A DNA stretch of 64,000 bases from Macrococcus equipercicus (GCF_004359525.2 NZ_SCWC02000008.1:1-64000); one strand, 5' to 3'. Numbered from the stretch's first letter, positions 7,350 to 15,940 are shown. Program-made: numbers and translations. The notes: generated by a model not told the origin, from the letters alone.

Positions 7350-7595
7350 TATAAATGCCAGCTTAAATATGTACACTCTCGCTTAAATAAGTATGTACAA
7401 AATTGACTGGATTTTTCATAATTTCATAGAGGTGAAATGATGAATTACACAGTTAATTTAGATACGGAATTTAAGATCACAAGTCTTTCAGACTTATCCA
7501 AACTGAAGGATATAATGGAGAATGGAAAAATGAAAATTAATAAGAGTAAGCTGGCAAGAGAGCTGGGAAAAGATAGAGGAACTATAGACAAGTAA
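7350..7595 (+). mobile_element. Right copy of IS21-type end with istA start, truncated
   Basis: The inverted counterpart of 3512-3591 leads into an ATG at 7437 (ribosome site GAGGTG) coding for about 52 residues. These include KLARELGKDRGTIDK, the helix-turn-helix start of IS21-family IstA. The next codon is TAA (7593-7595), followed by codons for LNG, where related IstA proteins have DKYLNG, so one base change made the stop. IstA homology ends about 7606. IstB and the other end are absent. Confidence 0.7.
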
Positions 7596-7606
7596 CTGAA
7601 CGGATC

Positions 7607-7798
7607 CATGCCATCAATAAAACTTGTTTTATCTAACTTTACACATTCTTCGAATTTAATATATTCAGATGGATGTCCAATACTATAAACATCGCGAAGT
7701 AAGAATATCCAAAATCGACGGCTATCTCTTATTTCATAACCTATGTTTTTTCATTTCTCTGAAAATGATTTTTTGACCATTTTAGTATTTTTTCTGGA
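7607..7798 (-). pseudogene. Unassigned protein remnant
   Basis: Two adjacent minus-strand frames read like real protein: NPEKILKWSKNHFQRNEK (about 7798-7745), then, after a frame change near 7743, YEIRDSRRFWIFLLRDVYS and IGHPSEYIKFEECVKLDK down to the IS21 junction. The composition is coherent and AT-rich. I do not recognise the family; it may be the end of an immunity-type gene cut by the IS element. Confidence 0.35.
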
Positions 7799-7852
7799 TT
7801 CAAAAATGTTTATTCCTTTTGTAAATAAAATATAACTTAGGAGTAATTGTGA

Positions 7853-8512
7853 ATGGATAATTCTATAGAGTGCATGGATTTATTATCAAAAAACTATGCA
7901 GAGGCACTTGATTTATTACTTCAGAAATATGGTCCTGTACAAGATGACTATTTTAGGGAAGCTTCATATTATAGATTTATGAAGGGAGAGATAAAAAGCA
8001 TTTCAAAAGGGAAATTTACTAGAACAAGCGAAGGTCTTTATTGCCATCATATAGATGAAATCAAATGGTTGAAAATATCGGATAAAGATTATGTAAAGAA
8101 GTTTAATATCCCTTTTGAGACTCAGAGAAAAGATAGATTAGTATATTGTGATTTGATAGAACACACTATTTTACATGTATTGATTACAAAAGAAACATCT
8201 TTTAAATATGGTTATCCTGGATATGGAGTTTATTTGAAGCCTATTATTGAAGAATGGTATCTTGATGAAGTTAAACCTAATCCAGAATGGATGAAAAAAT
8301 GTTATATCAAATCATTTTTAACTCCTCAAAAAGCATTTGATTTATTGAGAGAAATGCAAAAAATATTAGAAGAAAACTATTTTAATACTTTAAATGATTA
8401 CTATAATGAAAAAAGGAAAAAAGAAGAAGACAGAAAAAAATTGGAAGAACAAATAAAGCAAAGAAAAATAGACGATAGAAACAATTGGATAGAGAGAGCG
8501 AAGCAGTATTGA
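7853..8512 (+). CDS. Uncharacterised protein with HNH-like motif
   Basis: A 219-residue soluble protein with TAGGAG ahead of the ATG. The centre has GLYCHHIDEIKWLKI (about 61-75) and, 30 residues later, DRLVYCDLIEHTILHVLI. The spacing of the His-His pair and the later E-H-x-x-x-L-H is reminiscent of HNH/EndoVII (beta-beta-alpha metal) nucleases, in which the first His acts as base and the later Asn/His residues bind metal. The last 45 residues are a highly charged coiled coil (EKRKKEEDRKKLEEQ). It has no signal peptide. It may be an accessory nuclease or a cytoplasmic toxin-like protein; function is open. Confidence 0.5.
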   Translation: MDNSIECMDLLSKNYAEALDLLLQKYGPVQDDYFREASYYRFMKGEIKSISKGKFTRTSEGLYCHHIDEIKWLKISDKDYVKKFNIPFETQRKDRLVYCDLIEHTILHVLITKETSFKYGYPGYGVYLKPIIEEWYLDEVKPNPEWMKKCYIKSFLTPQKAFDLLREMQKILEENYFNTLNDYYNEKRKKEEDRKKLEEQIKQRKIDDRNNWIERAKQY

Positions 8513-8568
8513 AGGATGCTTTCGATGACGATTCAACGGGTAAAGTGATCATGAGAGTTAATCAGTAA
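8500..8568 (+). pseudogene. 3' stub of a zinc-type/quinone oxidoreductase gene
   Basis: In a frame different from the preceding gene, 8500-8568 encodes EAVLKDAFDDDSTGKVIMRV and two more residues before the stop. A closing DDxxTGKVIxxV is the usual C-terminus of medium-chain dehydrogenase/quinone oxidoreductases. The upstream part is missing, so the accessory block has replaced it. This places the right boundary of foreign DNA close to 8500. Confidence 0.45.
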
Positions 8569-8586
8569 ATCATAGGAGAGATTATT

Positions 8587-9798
8587 ATGTCAGTAGAAAA
8601 ATTATTTGAGCCACTTGTTTTAAGTAACGGTGTAACCATTAAAAATAGATTATATAAAGGTGCGATGAGTGAGGGGATGGCTGATAACGCACATCGGCCG
8701 ACTGCAGCACTTGTCAATGCCTATAAACATTGGGCGGATGGCGGCATTGGCATGTCGCTGACAGGGAATGTCATGATTGATAGACGTTACCTTGGTGAGC
8801 CGGGCAATGTCGTTATTGAAGACGATAGAGATTTAGCTATGTTAACGCGCTGGGCGGAAGCGGGTAAACGTAATGACAGTCATATTTGGATGCAGATTAA
8901 CCATCCAGGTAAACAAAGTCCGAAGTCTGTATCCAAACAGCCAATCGCACCGAGTGCTATTCCTATTGGAGGAGATGCAGGCAGTGCATTCAATCCGCCG
9001 CGTGAGATGACCAGCAATGAAATCAAAGAAACGATTGAACGTTTCGTCACTGCAGCAGTAGTTGCGAAGCAGGCCGGGTTTACGGGTATTCAAATTCACG
9101 GTGCGCATGGTTATTTAGTGAGTCAGTTCTTATCGTCAAGAGACAATCGCCGTTTTGATGAGTATGGCGGGACATTAGAGCGACGGATGCAGTTTTTAAT
9201 AGATATTTACACAGGGATGAGAGACGCATTGGGAGAGGATTTCCCGATCAGCTTAAAGATCAACTCAACAGACTTTAATGACAAAGGATTCTCATTGGAT
9301 GATTCTATTGCAGTGATTAAGAAGATGGCTGAACTTGGCATCGATCATATAGAAATCTCAGGGGGAGATTATGAGAAACCTGAAATGATGGGTGACGGTG
9401 AAGTCTATTTCTTAGATTATGCGAGACAAATCAGTGAAATGGTAGATGTACCTATCTCAGTGATCGGTGGATTCAGAAAACAAGAAAGCATGATTGATGC
9501 GATTATGAATACGAATGTGGCGATGATCGGTATTGCACGACCACTTGTGTTGAACCCGGAACTGCCGAATCAATTACGGGCTGGAACATATGAGGATATG
9601 ACGATTCCAAGACTGACGACCAAAATAAAAGCAGTTGATAAAATGTTAGGTGGATTTATCGGGATTGCCTATTACGAGCAGCAAATCAGAAGGCTTGGCA
9701 ATAACCAAACACCCGTCGTCCACACGAATGCCTGGAGTCCATTATTTGATTTAGCTAGAGTTCATGGCACTCGAGCATTTACGAAGAGAAGAAGATAA
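8587..9798 (+). CDS. Old yellow enzyme family NADH:flavin oxidoreductase
   Basis: A 403-residue FMN-dependent ene-reductase. It begins LFEPLVLSNGVTIKNRLYKGAMSEG, the N-terminal FMN-binding strand, and has QINHPGKQ with the active-site His, GIQIHGAHGYLVSQFLS with the second HxxH substrate pair, SRDNRRFDEYGG and IGGF/GIARPL in the phosphate-binding C-terminal barrel. These enzymes reduce activated double bonds of quinones, maleimides and nitro compounds and help against electrophile stress. It is the first GC-richer core gene after the accessory region. The C-terminus is longer than in YqjM-type enzymes but lacks the FeS and pyridine-nucleotide domains of enoate reductases. Confidence 0.9.
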   Translation: MSVEKLFEPLVLSNGVTIKNRLYKGAMSEGMADNAHRPTAALVNAYKHWADGGIGMSLTGNVMIDRRYLGEPGNVVIEDDRDLAMLTRWAEAGKRNDSHIWMQINHPGKQSPKSVSKQPIAPSAIPIGGDAGSAFNPPREMTSNEIKETIERFVTAAVVAKQAGFTGIQIHGAHGYLVSQFLSSRDNRRFDEYGGTLERRMQFLIDIYTGMRDALGEDFPISLKINSTDFNDKGFSLDDSIAVIKKMAELGIDHIEISGGDYEKPEMMGDGEVYFLDYARQISEMVDVPISVIGGFRKQESMIDAIMNTNVAMIGIARPLVLNPELPNQLRAGTYEDMTIPRLTTKIKAVDKMLGGFIGIAYYEQQIRRLGNNQTPVVHTNAWSPLFDLARVHGTRAFTKRRR

Positions 9799-9800
9799 TA

Positions 9801-9834
9801 AAAATCCGAAATGCAGCTGCATTTCGGATTTTTT
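9801..9834 (+). terminator. Bidirectional terminator
   Basis: AAAATCCGAAATGCA pairs with TGCATTTCGGATTTT through a minimal loop and is flanked by A and T runs. It serves the flavin enzyme on the plus strand and could also end transcription on the minus strand. Confidence 0.85.
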
Positions 9835-9909
9835 AATATATTTAATGAGTCAATCCATATTCATACGACACGCCTAAATGGTCTCTTAATATTTTACTTT
9901 CATCTTCTG

Positions 9910-10578
9910 TTAGTCTTGAAGCGTCAAATTCCCGTCTTCCATGACATAGACTTTATCGAAATAATCCAATAGGCGGTTATCATGAGTGACGATAATTGCT
10001 GCTTTGTTTGTCTCTTTGACGATGCGCTGAATCATTTCGATCACTTCATATGCACGCGCACTGTCCAGGCTTGCTGTTGGTTCGTCAGCGAGAATGAGTG
10101 ATGGATTCGTATACATAGCCTTCAATATCGCTACACGCTGGCGTTGTCCGCCTGATAGTTCAGCCGGGAACTGATTCATCACAGCTGTTAAACCTAGCGT
10201 CTCAACTTGATTGTTGAAGTCAGCCGGTTGAATATGATTCTTATTCACTTGAGCAAGCAGCTTGAACTGATCTTTCACTTTCAGAAAAGGCACTAAGTTG
10301 GATGACTGTAAAATGAATCCGATGTGTTTCAGGCGTATTTTAGCGCGCTGTCTCTCTGACAGCTTGCTCACGTCCTGATTATTGATGATGACTTTGCCGT
10401 TTGTCGGCTGCTGCAGCAGGCCTGCAATTGTCAAGAAGGTACTTTTACCGGAACCTGACGGACCGATCACAGCTGCCATTTCTCCTGCGTTGATATTAAA
10501 ATCTACAGGTTTTAATGCTTCTACGTACGTCTGATCTTTCCCGAATGATTTATTGACTTCAGTTAATGTTAATACCAT
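9910..10578 (-). CDS. hrtA: ABC transporter ATP-binding protein, HrtA-like
   Basis: A 222-residue ATPase of the MacB/LolD/HrtA type. Walker A is GPSGSGKST, the Q-loop is in [14 protein letters not shown], the signature is [11 protein letters not shown], Walker B is [12 protein letters not shown], and the switch His is in [10 protein letters not shown]. The [11 protein letters not shown] stretch closely resembles HrtA, which with HrtB expels toxic haem from the membrane in staphylococci. The permease gene lies 9 bases upstream on the same strand, so they form an operon. Haem as substrate is inferred from family resemblance and gene pairing; no HssRS sensor genes are in the window. Confidence 0.75.
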   Translation of the reverse strand: MVLTLTEVNKSFGKDQTYVEALKPVDFNINAGEMAAVIGPSGSGKSTFLTIAGLLQQPTNGKVIINNQDVSKLSERQRAKIRLKHIGFILQSSNLVPFLKVKDQFKLLAQVNKNHIQPADFNNQVETLGLTAVMNQFPAELSGGQRQRVAILKAMYTNPSLILADEPTASLDSARAYEVIEMIQRIVKETNKAAIIVTHDNRLLDYFDKVYVMEDGNLTLQD

Positions 10579-10587
10579 GTCATCACC

Positions 10588-11637
10588 TTATCCTATCGTT
10601 TTTAGTGGATCTACTTTCTGGATGGAGCGGATAGAGAATAATCCACCGATGACTGCCGTCACTATGATCACAGCTGCGTAAATAGCGATGGTCGGCCAGA
10701 CAAACTTAATGGGTACGACGTCCGGGATGATAGCCGCTGTAATGGCAGTGAGTCCCAGCGCAATGAGTACTGCGATGACAGACAATATCAGCGTCTGGAT
10801 GACGAGAGATTTGGCGAGGAAGCCGTTGCTGATTCCCTGCGCTTTAAGCAATCCGAAGATGGGTGCCTTCTGAATTGTCAATATATATAGGAATATACCG
10901 ATGATGAATGTCGCAATCGTAAACAGGAAATAACTCATGACATCAAGCGTTAACTTCTGTTCGGTATAGCCCGGAAGCTTCGTGATGAAGGTCTCCTTGT
11001 CAATCGCTTCAAAGTCACTGTCAATCGTCTTATCCTTATAGTTCTTATCTTTTAGGAGGAACGCATTTGCCTTATCTTTAAGGCGATTCATGGATAAGCG
11101 GTCTGCCGTCGCTTGATTGCTATAGAGGATGTTAGCCGCATTATATTTAGCGTTATTAGTGAATCCTACGATCTTTAAATCATCATCACTGCCTGCGATG
11201 TCTACTGTATCCCCGATACTGAAGCCTTTTTGCTTCAAAGCGTCATTTGCGACCACTTCATCGTCAGCAGCAAACGATGTCCCTTCCGTGATGTTAGGAT
11301 TGATGAATGTCTCTTTATCGATACCGAACAGCAATGTGTTCTGCTTGTTATCACCTTTAGCGATAATCACAGCAAGCTGTTTAATAGGGGCTGCTTTATC
11401 GAACTGGTCACCTAGAGCATCTTCATCCATGATTGATTGAGCCAGGTTTCGATTCGACTCCTTCGTCACTATAATAGCATCCGGATCCCACTGATCAATC
11501 GCTTCCCGGTTCATCCCCATTAATCCGTTGGATAACCCTGAAATTAAAAACAGTAAATATGAGATCAATACAAGTACACCGATAATCAGTGAAAACTTGA
11601 GCTTGTTATGCATTATTTCTTTCCAGGCTAAAAACAT
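10588..11637 (-). CDS. hrtB: ABC transporter permease, HrtB-like (FtsX family)
   Basis: A 349-residue MacB/FtsX-type permease. It has one N-terminal membrane helix (about 14-36), a large extracellular domain of about 195 residues, and three C-terminal helices (about 235-258, 280-302, 315-335), and ends RSIQKVDPLKTIG, a typical coupling tail (xxDPxxxIG). It is the first gene of the operon with the ATPase. A promoter-like TATAAT is visible at about 11680 on the minus strand, and a pair of TTAAGG-type direct repeats lies just upstream of it. Role by homology: export of haem or another hydrophobic compound. Confidence 0.72.
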   Translation of the reverse strand: MFLAWKEIMHNKLKFSLIIGVLVLISYLLFLISGLSNGLMGMNREAIDQWDPDAIIVTKESNRNLAQSIMDEDALGDQFDKAAPIKQLAVIIAKGDNKQNTLLFGIDKETFINPNITEGTSFAADDEVVANDALKQKGFSIGDTVDIAGSDDDLKIVGFTNNAKYNAANILYSNQATADRLSMNRLKDKANAFLLKDKNYKDKTIDSDFEAIDKETFITKLPGYTEQKLTLDVMSYFLFTIATFIIGIFLYILTIQKAPIFGLLKAQGISNGFLAKSLVIQTLILSVIAVLIALGLTAITAAIIPDVVPIKFVWPTIAIYAAVIIVTAVIGGLFSIRSIQKVDPLKTIG

Positions 11638-11691
11638 TGATTTTCTCCATTTCTAAGTCTGTCGTATGTTCATTCTATTATATAACAAAAA

Positions 11692-11720
11692 ATACACCTT
11701 AAATAGAGTATATGCCTTAA
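11692..11720 (-). promoter_or_regulatory. Direct repeats upstream of the hrtBA promoter
   Basis: On the minus strand TTAAGGCATAT is followed, 18 bases start to start, by TTAAGGTGTAT, located just upstream of a TATAAT-like -10 element. Paired direct repeats are typical of response-regulator sites, but the sequence is not the known HssR box, so the regulator is unknown. Confidence 0.35.
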
Positions 11721-12089
11721 TTAAGTGTAATGGAACGAGAAAAGCTAGGATGAGTTGGACAAAAAAATATGAGCTGCAAGCGGCATGCTCATATTAATGA
11801 CTGTAATATCGCTGCCAGACTGAGCAGATATTTCAATGTTTAAAGCGATGGAAACAGCGTTTATAACACTGGGCGATTTTAAGGTATGTGCTATCATTGT
11901 GAAAAATGTGTACAGTGGAATAGAAGAAAATCTCAGTGTGATGATTGTTAGCAGAAACTTGATTATTGTATGGCTATTATTTATATAGAACTCATCTATT
12001 CCAAATTTTATAAATAATTTCAGCTCATACTAGAGAGAAATAAGATATATTAATAATGAGCTGAATTATTATAGCGATGGAGGTAACAC
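11721..12089. other. Intergenic region, 369 bases, no clear gene
   Basis: Between the divergent hrtBA and the ABC exporter. The only open frame that draws attention is 11886-11951 (21 residues, MCYHCEKCVQWNRRKSQCDD then C), with five cysteines but no good ribosome site; it is likely decayed or chance. The exporter's GGAGG lies at about 12079-12083. Confidence 0.4.
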
Positions 12090-13808
12090 ATGAAAAGGTT
12101 TTTTGATTACTACAAGCCTTATAAAGGGTTATTTGTGCTGGACTTTGGTTCAGCTGTTTTTGTCGGTGTGCTTGAGCTGATTTTTCCGTTGATGACGAGT
12201 CTGTTCATTGACCAGCTGCTCCCATCCAAGGAATGGAACAAGATTGTACTCGGTGCGGTCGGTTTATTTGCGGTCTTTGCTTTTGTCACGGTGCTGAAAT
12301 TTATCGTGACGTACTGGGGTCATAAGCTCGGGACTAATATTGAACGTGATATTCGAAATGAGCTGTACCGGCACCTGCAGCGCTTGAATTTCAATTTCTT
12401 CGACAACAACAAGACGGGGAAACTGATCGGCCGGCTGACGAATGATTTGATGGACATCGGAGAACTGGCGCATCACGGTCCGGAGGAAGTATTTGTCGCT
12501 GTGATGACCGTGATTGGGGCGCTGGTCATCATGCTGACGATTGATGTCAAGCTTGCGCTCATTACGTTTTGTATCGTACCGATTATTTTTGTCTTGACGA
12601 TTTACTTCAACCAGAAGATGACGACGCAGTTCAGACGGCTGTTCAGCAACGTCTCAACATTTAACGACGTCATCGGTGAAAGCATCGGCGGCATCCGCCT
12701 GGTACAGGCGTTTACGAATGAACGGTTTGAAGCGGACCGCTTCCACACAGCGAATGAAGACTTCCGCGCGACGAAGCTGAAAGCTTATAACTTTATGTCA
12801 TGGAATTCGTCAATCGGTTATATGTCACAGAAATTCACGCTCATTATCGTGCTTATTCTCGGCTGTTATTTCGTACTGCATGACATGATGAGTTACGGTG
12901 AGTTTGTTGCGTTTATTATGATTACAGATATTTTGTTCAAGCCGCTGCAGTCGATTAACTTAATCATTGAGCTGTTCCCGAAAGGCATCGCGGGCTTCAG
13001 CAACTTCAAAGAGCTGATGAACACACCAGTTGCTATTAAAGATGCAGCGCACGCGGTTGCGTTTGAAGGAGTTCCTGAAACAATTCGTTATGAGGACGTG
13101 ACTTTTAAGTACGATGATGAAGTGATTCTGGATCACTTATCATTCTCGGTTCGGCGCGGTGAGAAGATTGCGCTGGTCGGGCCGAGCGGCGGCGGGAAGA
13201 CGACTATATGCTCACTGCTGCCGAGGTTCTATGACCCATATAGCGGTGCTGTGACGATTAACGGTCGTGACACCCGGGACTACACGCTTGAATCACTCAG
13301 GAGGCAGATCGGTGTTGTTCAGCAGGATGTGTTCTTGTTCAGCGGGACATTGCGGGACAATATAGCCTATGGTAACTTAACAGCAACAGATGAAGAGATT
13401 ATGAGAGCGGTCGAGCAGGCACAGTTAAAGTCGTTTATTGATACATTACCGCAAGGCATCCATATGATTGTCGGTGAACGCGGAACGAAGCTGTCAGGTG
13501 GTCAGAAGCAGCGTGTATCGATCGCGCGGATGTTTCTGAAGAACCCGCCGATTATTATTCTTGATGAAGCGACAAGCGCACTTGACGTGGAAACAGAGAA
13601 TAGAATACAGGCAGCCTTCAAACAGCTGTCTGAAGGTCGTACGACATTGACGATTGCGCACCGGTTATCGACCATTCGTGATGTCGACCGTATTTTCTTT
13701 ATAGAAGACGGTAGAATTGTCGAAGAAGGCAGTCATGAAGCGCTGCTCGAGAAAAAAGGGAAGTATTATGCACTGCAGCAGGCGCAATATGAACAAGTGC
13801 TCGGATAA
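12090..13808 (+). CDS. ABC exporter, fused permease-ATPase (MsbA/BmrA/Sav1866 type)
   Basis: A 572-residue half-transporter that works as a homodimer. Six membrane helices fill about 1-310, with the intracellular loop NNKTGKLIGRLTNDLMDIGE. The ATPase domain follows: Walker A GPSGGGKTT, signature LSGGQKQRVSIARM, Walker B IIILDEATSALD, and the switch IAHRLSTI. It belongs to the lipid/drug exporter group (Sav1866, BmrA). Start ATG with GGAGG 7 bases upstream. It stands alone, without a regulator gene beside it, so the substrate cannot be inferred. Confidence 0.92.
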   Translation: MKRFFDYYKPYKGLFVLDFGSAVFVGVLELIFPLMTSLFIDQLLPSKEWNKIVLGAVGLFAVFAFVTVLKFIVTYWGHKLGTNIERDIRNELYRHLQRLNFNFFDNNKTGKLIGRLTNDLMDIGELAHHGPEEVFVAVMTVIGALVIMLTIDVKLALITFCIVPIIFVLTIYFNQKMTTQFRRLFSNVSTFNDVIGESIGGIRLVQAFTNERFEADRFHTANEDFRATKLKAYNFMSWNSSIGYMSQKFTLIIVLILGCYFVLHDMMSYGEFVAFIMITDILFKPLQSINLIIELFPKGIAGFSNFKELMNTPVAIKDAAHAVAFEGVPETIRYEDVTFKYDDEVILDHLSFSVRRGEKIALVGPSGGGKTTICSLLPRFYDPYSGAVTINGRDTRDYTLESLRRQIGVVQQDVFLFSGTLRDNIAYGNLTATDEEIMRAVEQAQLKSFIDTLPQGIHMIVGERGTKLSGGQKQRVSIARMFLKNPPIIILDEATSALDVETENRIQAAFKQLSEGRTTLTIAHRLSTIRDVDRIFFIEDGRIVEEGSHEALLEKKGKYYALQQAQYEQVLG

Positions 13809-13889
13809 ATATAGAATTATTTGTATTATAATGACAAACATATATAATGGGTTATAATCCATCATTCTAAAAGAGACGGGGGAATCAAG

Positions 13890-14108
13890 ATGGCAAACAA
13901 CTGGCCGCCGAAACATGCAGGGGAACATAATCCACAAGGACGTACCGGCAATAAAGACTGGGATGAACCGGGGTTAAAGGGTCGTGAAGATGAAAGTTTT
14001 GCTAAAGGTGTTATGAATAGCGCTAATATAACAGAAACAGGGATGGGATTCATCAATAAAATTTCATCGCTGTTAATTTATCGGGACGAAGGCAGAAAAA
14101 ATAAGTGA
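13890..14108 (+). CDS. Small conserved-looking hydrophilic protein, unknown
   Basis: A 72-residue protein beginning MANNWPPKHAGEHNPQGRTG after a GGGGG ribosome site. The first half is rich in Gly, Pro, Asn and charged residues with no hydrophobic core, suggesting disorder. Residues 45-63 (NITETGMGFINKISSLLIY) could form a helix. It lies 81 bases after the ABC exporter and may be co-transcribed. I do not recognise a family. Confidence 0.6.
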   Translation: MANNWPPKHAGEHNPQGRTGNKDWDEPGLKGREDESFAKGVMNSANITETGMGFINKISSLLIYRDEGRKNK

Positions 14109-14203
14109 TGGTTTTTTTATAATCTCAAGTGCGCCGCTGATCGGCGATGCCCTGTGAATAGGTTATAATCATCCATCATTACCGTTAACTACAGGAGGTC
14201 ACG

Positions 14204-14716
14204 ATGACTCAATTATCTATCCAGCAGGCGATTTTTCTTATCAGTACACTGCGTCAACAGCTGAACCGTGAGCTGCAGAAGTTCCATTCTGAATATAGAA
14301 CACCGATTGCAGTGAACAGCAAGACGATTGTCACAGCAGAGAAGTCACAGAAGGTCATTGATTCACTAGCGAAGATCGACCAGCTGAAACATGATATCGT
14401 TGCGCTTAAGACGGCAATCCATCTGAAGAACTCAGCGACTGACATTGCTGACGGGACGACTGCTTCTGACATGCTCGAACAGCTGAAGCTAGAGCGCAAG
14501 ATCATAGAAGATTTGCAGAACTATACAGAGTTCGGTTACGGTCAGGAGCGCATTAAGACGGTGGCGGGCGTCGGCGTCGTTGAGGAAGGGATTATAGAAG
14601 AAGACAGAGTGAACCGTTATATTGAAGAGCTGGAAGCGGCGGCGAACGTGAAGTCGATGACAGTAGACCAGTTCAACAGTACGACGATGATTGATGTCGC
14701 ACTTAAAACACAGTAA
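14204..14716 (+). CDS. Coiled-coil protein, DIP1984-like, unknown function
   Basis: A 170-residue soluble, mostly helical protein with AGGAGG 7 bases before the ATG. Two helical blocks (about 5-30 and 44-80) are joined to ADGTTASDMLEQLKLERKIIEDL; the DGxTxxDxLxxxKxxR pattern resembles the small DIP1984 family. The C-terminal third, VEEGIIEEDRVNRYIEELE, is acidic. It has no catalytic motif, signal peptide or membrane segment. Family membership is tentative, and no process can be named from context. Confidence 0.55.
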   Translation: MTQLSIQQAIFLISTLRQQLNRELQKFHSEYRTPIAVNSKTIVTAEKSQKVIDSLAKIDQLKHDIVALKTAIHLKNSATDIADGTTASDMLEQLKLERKIIEDLQNYTEFGYGQERIKTVAGVGVVEEGIIEEDRVNRYIEELEAAANVKSMTVDQFNSTTMIDVALKTQ

Positions 14717-15078
14717 TCGCGCTTTGGTAGAAAGAACTTTTCTCACTAGAATCCTGTGATGCGGACGCTAACGTCTTACAACTTACACTTTGTTACGCCT
14801 TATGACTGCGAATCTAGAAGACGAAAGAGCCATGTTATTCTTTCGACGGGCGAGAGCCAAAAACTTCAGGTGCCAAGTTTTGCCTTTAGCGGTACCCTAT
14901 TAATTAGCTCATTGATTATATTTCAATAGATGACAGCTGTATGTCACTTTGTTATGTTAGTTATCCCGCTGTAATAAATTGTTATTGCCATGTAACCTGC
15001 TATGACATTTCGTGTGTTAAGGTAGGCAATGTAGTTTCATTCTGATGAGCACCACTACATTTTTGGAGGTAATTAACA
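14717..15078 (+). other. 362-base structured intergenic region upstream of sceD-like gene
   Basis: No gene, but several stems: CGAAAGA with TCTTTCG (14822-14845), AAAACTT with AAGTTTT (about 14865-14886) and CTAGAATCC facing a CGAATCTAG-type segment (about 14747 and 14810). Further down, TGTAAT and TGTTAT (14971-14986) resemble a WalR site, TGTWAH-N5-TGTWAH, but the spacer is four bases, not five. The gene's ribosome site GGAGGT is at about 15065. The upper half could be a leader RNA or an independent RNA. I cannot match it to a known riboswitch. Confidence 0.4.
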
Positions 15079-15684
15079 ATGAATAAAACAATTTTAACGA
15101 CATTAACATTAGGCTTAGGAGTGACGTTTGCAGGCCATTCAGCGCATGCAGCAGAACAGCCTGTCAATAAAGCGGAACTTGCCGATCTTGCAATGAACCA
15201 TCAGGCGCAGTTAAATAAAGCACCGGTTGAAGCGGGCACGTATAACTACGATTTTGATTATAATGGCTATCACTTTAACTTTGAATCTAACGGGTCATCA
15301 TGGACCTGGAAATATCATACAGCGCCTGCACATGCTGAAGCAGCGATGGCACAGCCTGTAGCAGCGCCAATGCCGGTAAAACAGCAGGCGCCAGTGAAAC
15401 AGCAGGCACCTGTCAGCGAAGAAGCTGCTCAGTCAACGGCAACGGTACAAGTCAATGACCATTTACAATTAATCGCACAGCGTGAATCGGGCGGCAATAT
15501 TCGTGCCATCAATCCGACGTCCGGTGCTGCAGGTAAGTATCAGTTCCTGCAGACGACTTGGGACATTGTCGCACCGGCAGAGTGGAAAGGTAAGTCGCCT
15601 GCTTCTGCTCCGGAATCCGTTCAAGATGCAGCAGCGGTGAAACTATACAACGAATACGGCGCTTCTCAGTGGGTGACCGCATAA
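15079..15684 (+). CDS. sceD: SceD/IsaA-like secreted lytic transglycosylase
   Basis: A 201-residue secreted cell-wall hydrolase. Signal peptide 1-25 (MNKTILTTLTLGLGV, cleaved after AHA). Residues 45-75 hold the YNYDFDYNGYHFNF motif typical of SceD/IsaA N-termini. A Pro/Gln/Ala linker with the repeat VKQQAP follows. The C-terminal catalytic domain starts LQLIAQRESGGNIRAINPTSGAAGKYQF, with the essential Glu in RESGG, and ends GASQW. It cleaves peptidoglycan glycan strands during growth and separation; in staphylococci such genes are WalKR-controlled. Confidence 0.92.
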   Translation: MNKTILTTLTLGLGVTFAGHSAHAAEQPVNKAELADLAMNHQAQLNKAPVEAGTYNYDFDYNGYHFNFESNGSSWTWKYHTAPAHAEAAMAQPVAAPMPVKQQAPVKQQAPVSEEAAQSTATVQVNDHLQLIAQRESGGNIRAINPTSGAAGKYQFLQTTWDIVAPAEWKGKSPASAPESVQDAAAVKLYNEYGASQWVTA

Positions 15685-15688
15685 TAGC

Positions 15689-15726
15689 ACCAATCCTCTT
15701 TCTGTTTAAGGAAAGAGGATTTTTTT
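15689..15726 (+). terminator. Terminator after sceD-like gene
   Basis: ATCCTCTTTC pairs with GAAAGAGGAT and is followed by seven T residues. Confidence 0.85.
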
Positions 15727-15940
15727 GCGGCTTATTTTCCAAAAAGTGATTGAACAGCCATGTAATGCTGAGTTCATCTTTGACTTGACTGTACTATATT
15801 CAGTGACGCGGTTGAATACAGCTCCTTCTTCGCCGGCATAATCGAAAGACCTCAAAATGTTATGACTTGATATACCTGGATAGGGTATGTTAGCTTAAAG
15901 ACAGCAGGACATTATGAATTCATTAAAGAGGAGGCGCATG

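Noticed and set aside
9836-9910. Minus-strand stretch reading [19 protein letters not shown] after the end of the hrtA-like gene, in another frame
   Set aside because: It could be a frameshifted extension, but the ATPase ends at the normal family length, and the other frame has no start. Treated as chance or an old remnant.
11886-11951. Cysteine-rich 21-residue peptide starting MCYHCEKC
   Set aside because: Too short and without a ribosome site; noted in the intergenic entry only.
14717-14900. Known c-di-AMP (ydaO) riboswitch upstream of the sceD-like gene
   Set aside because: The conserved core elements of that class could not be found; only generic stems are present.
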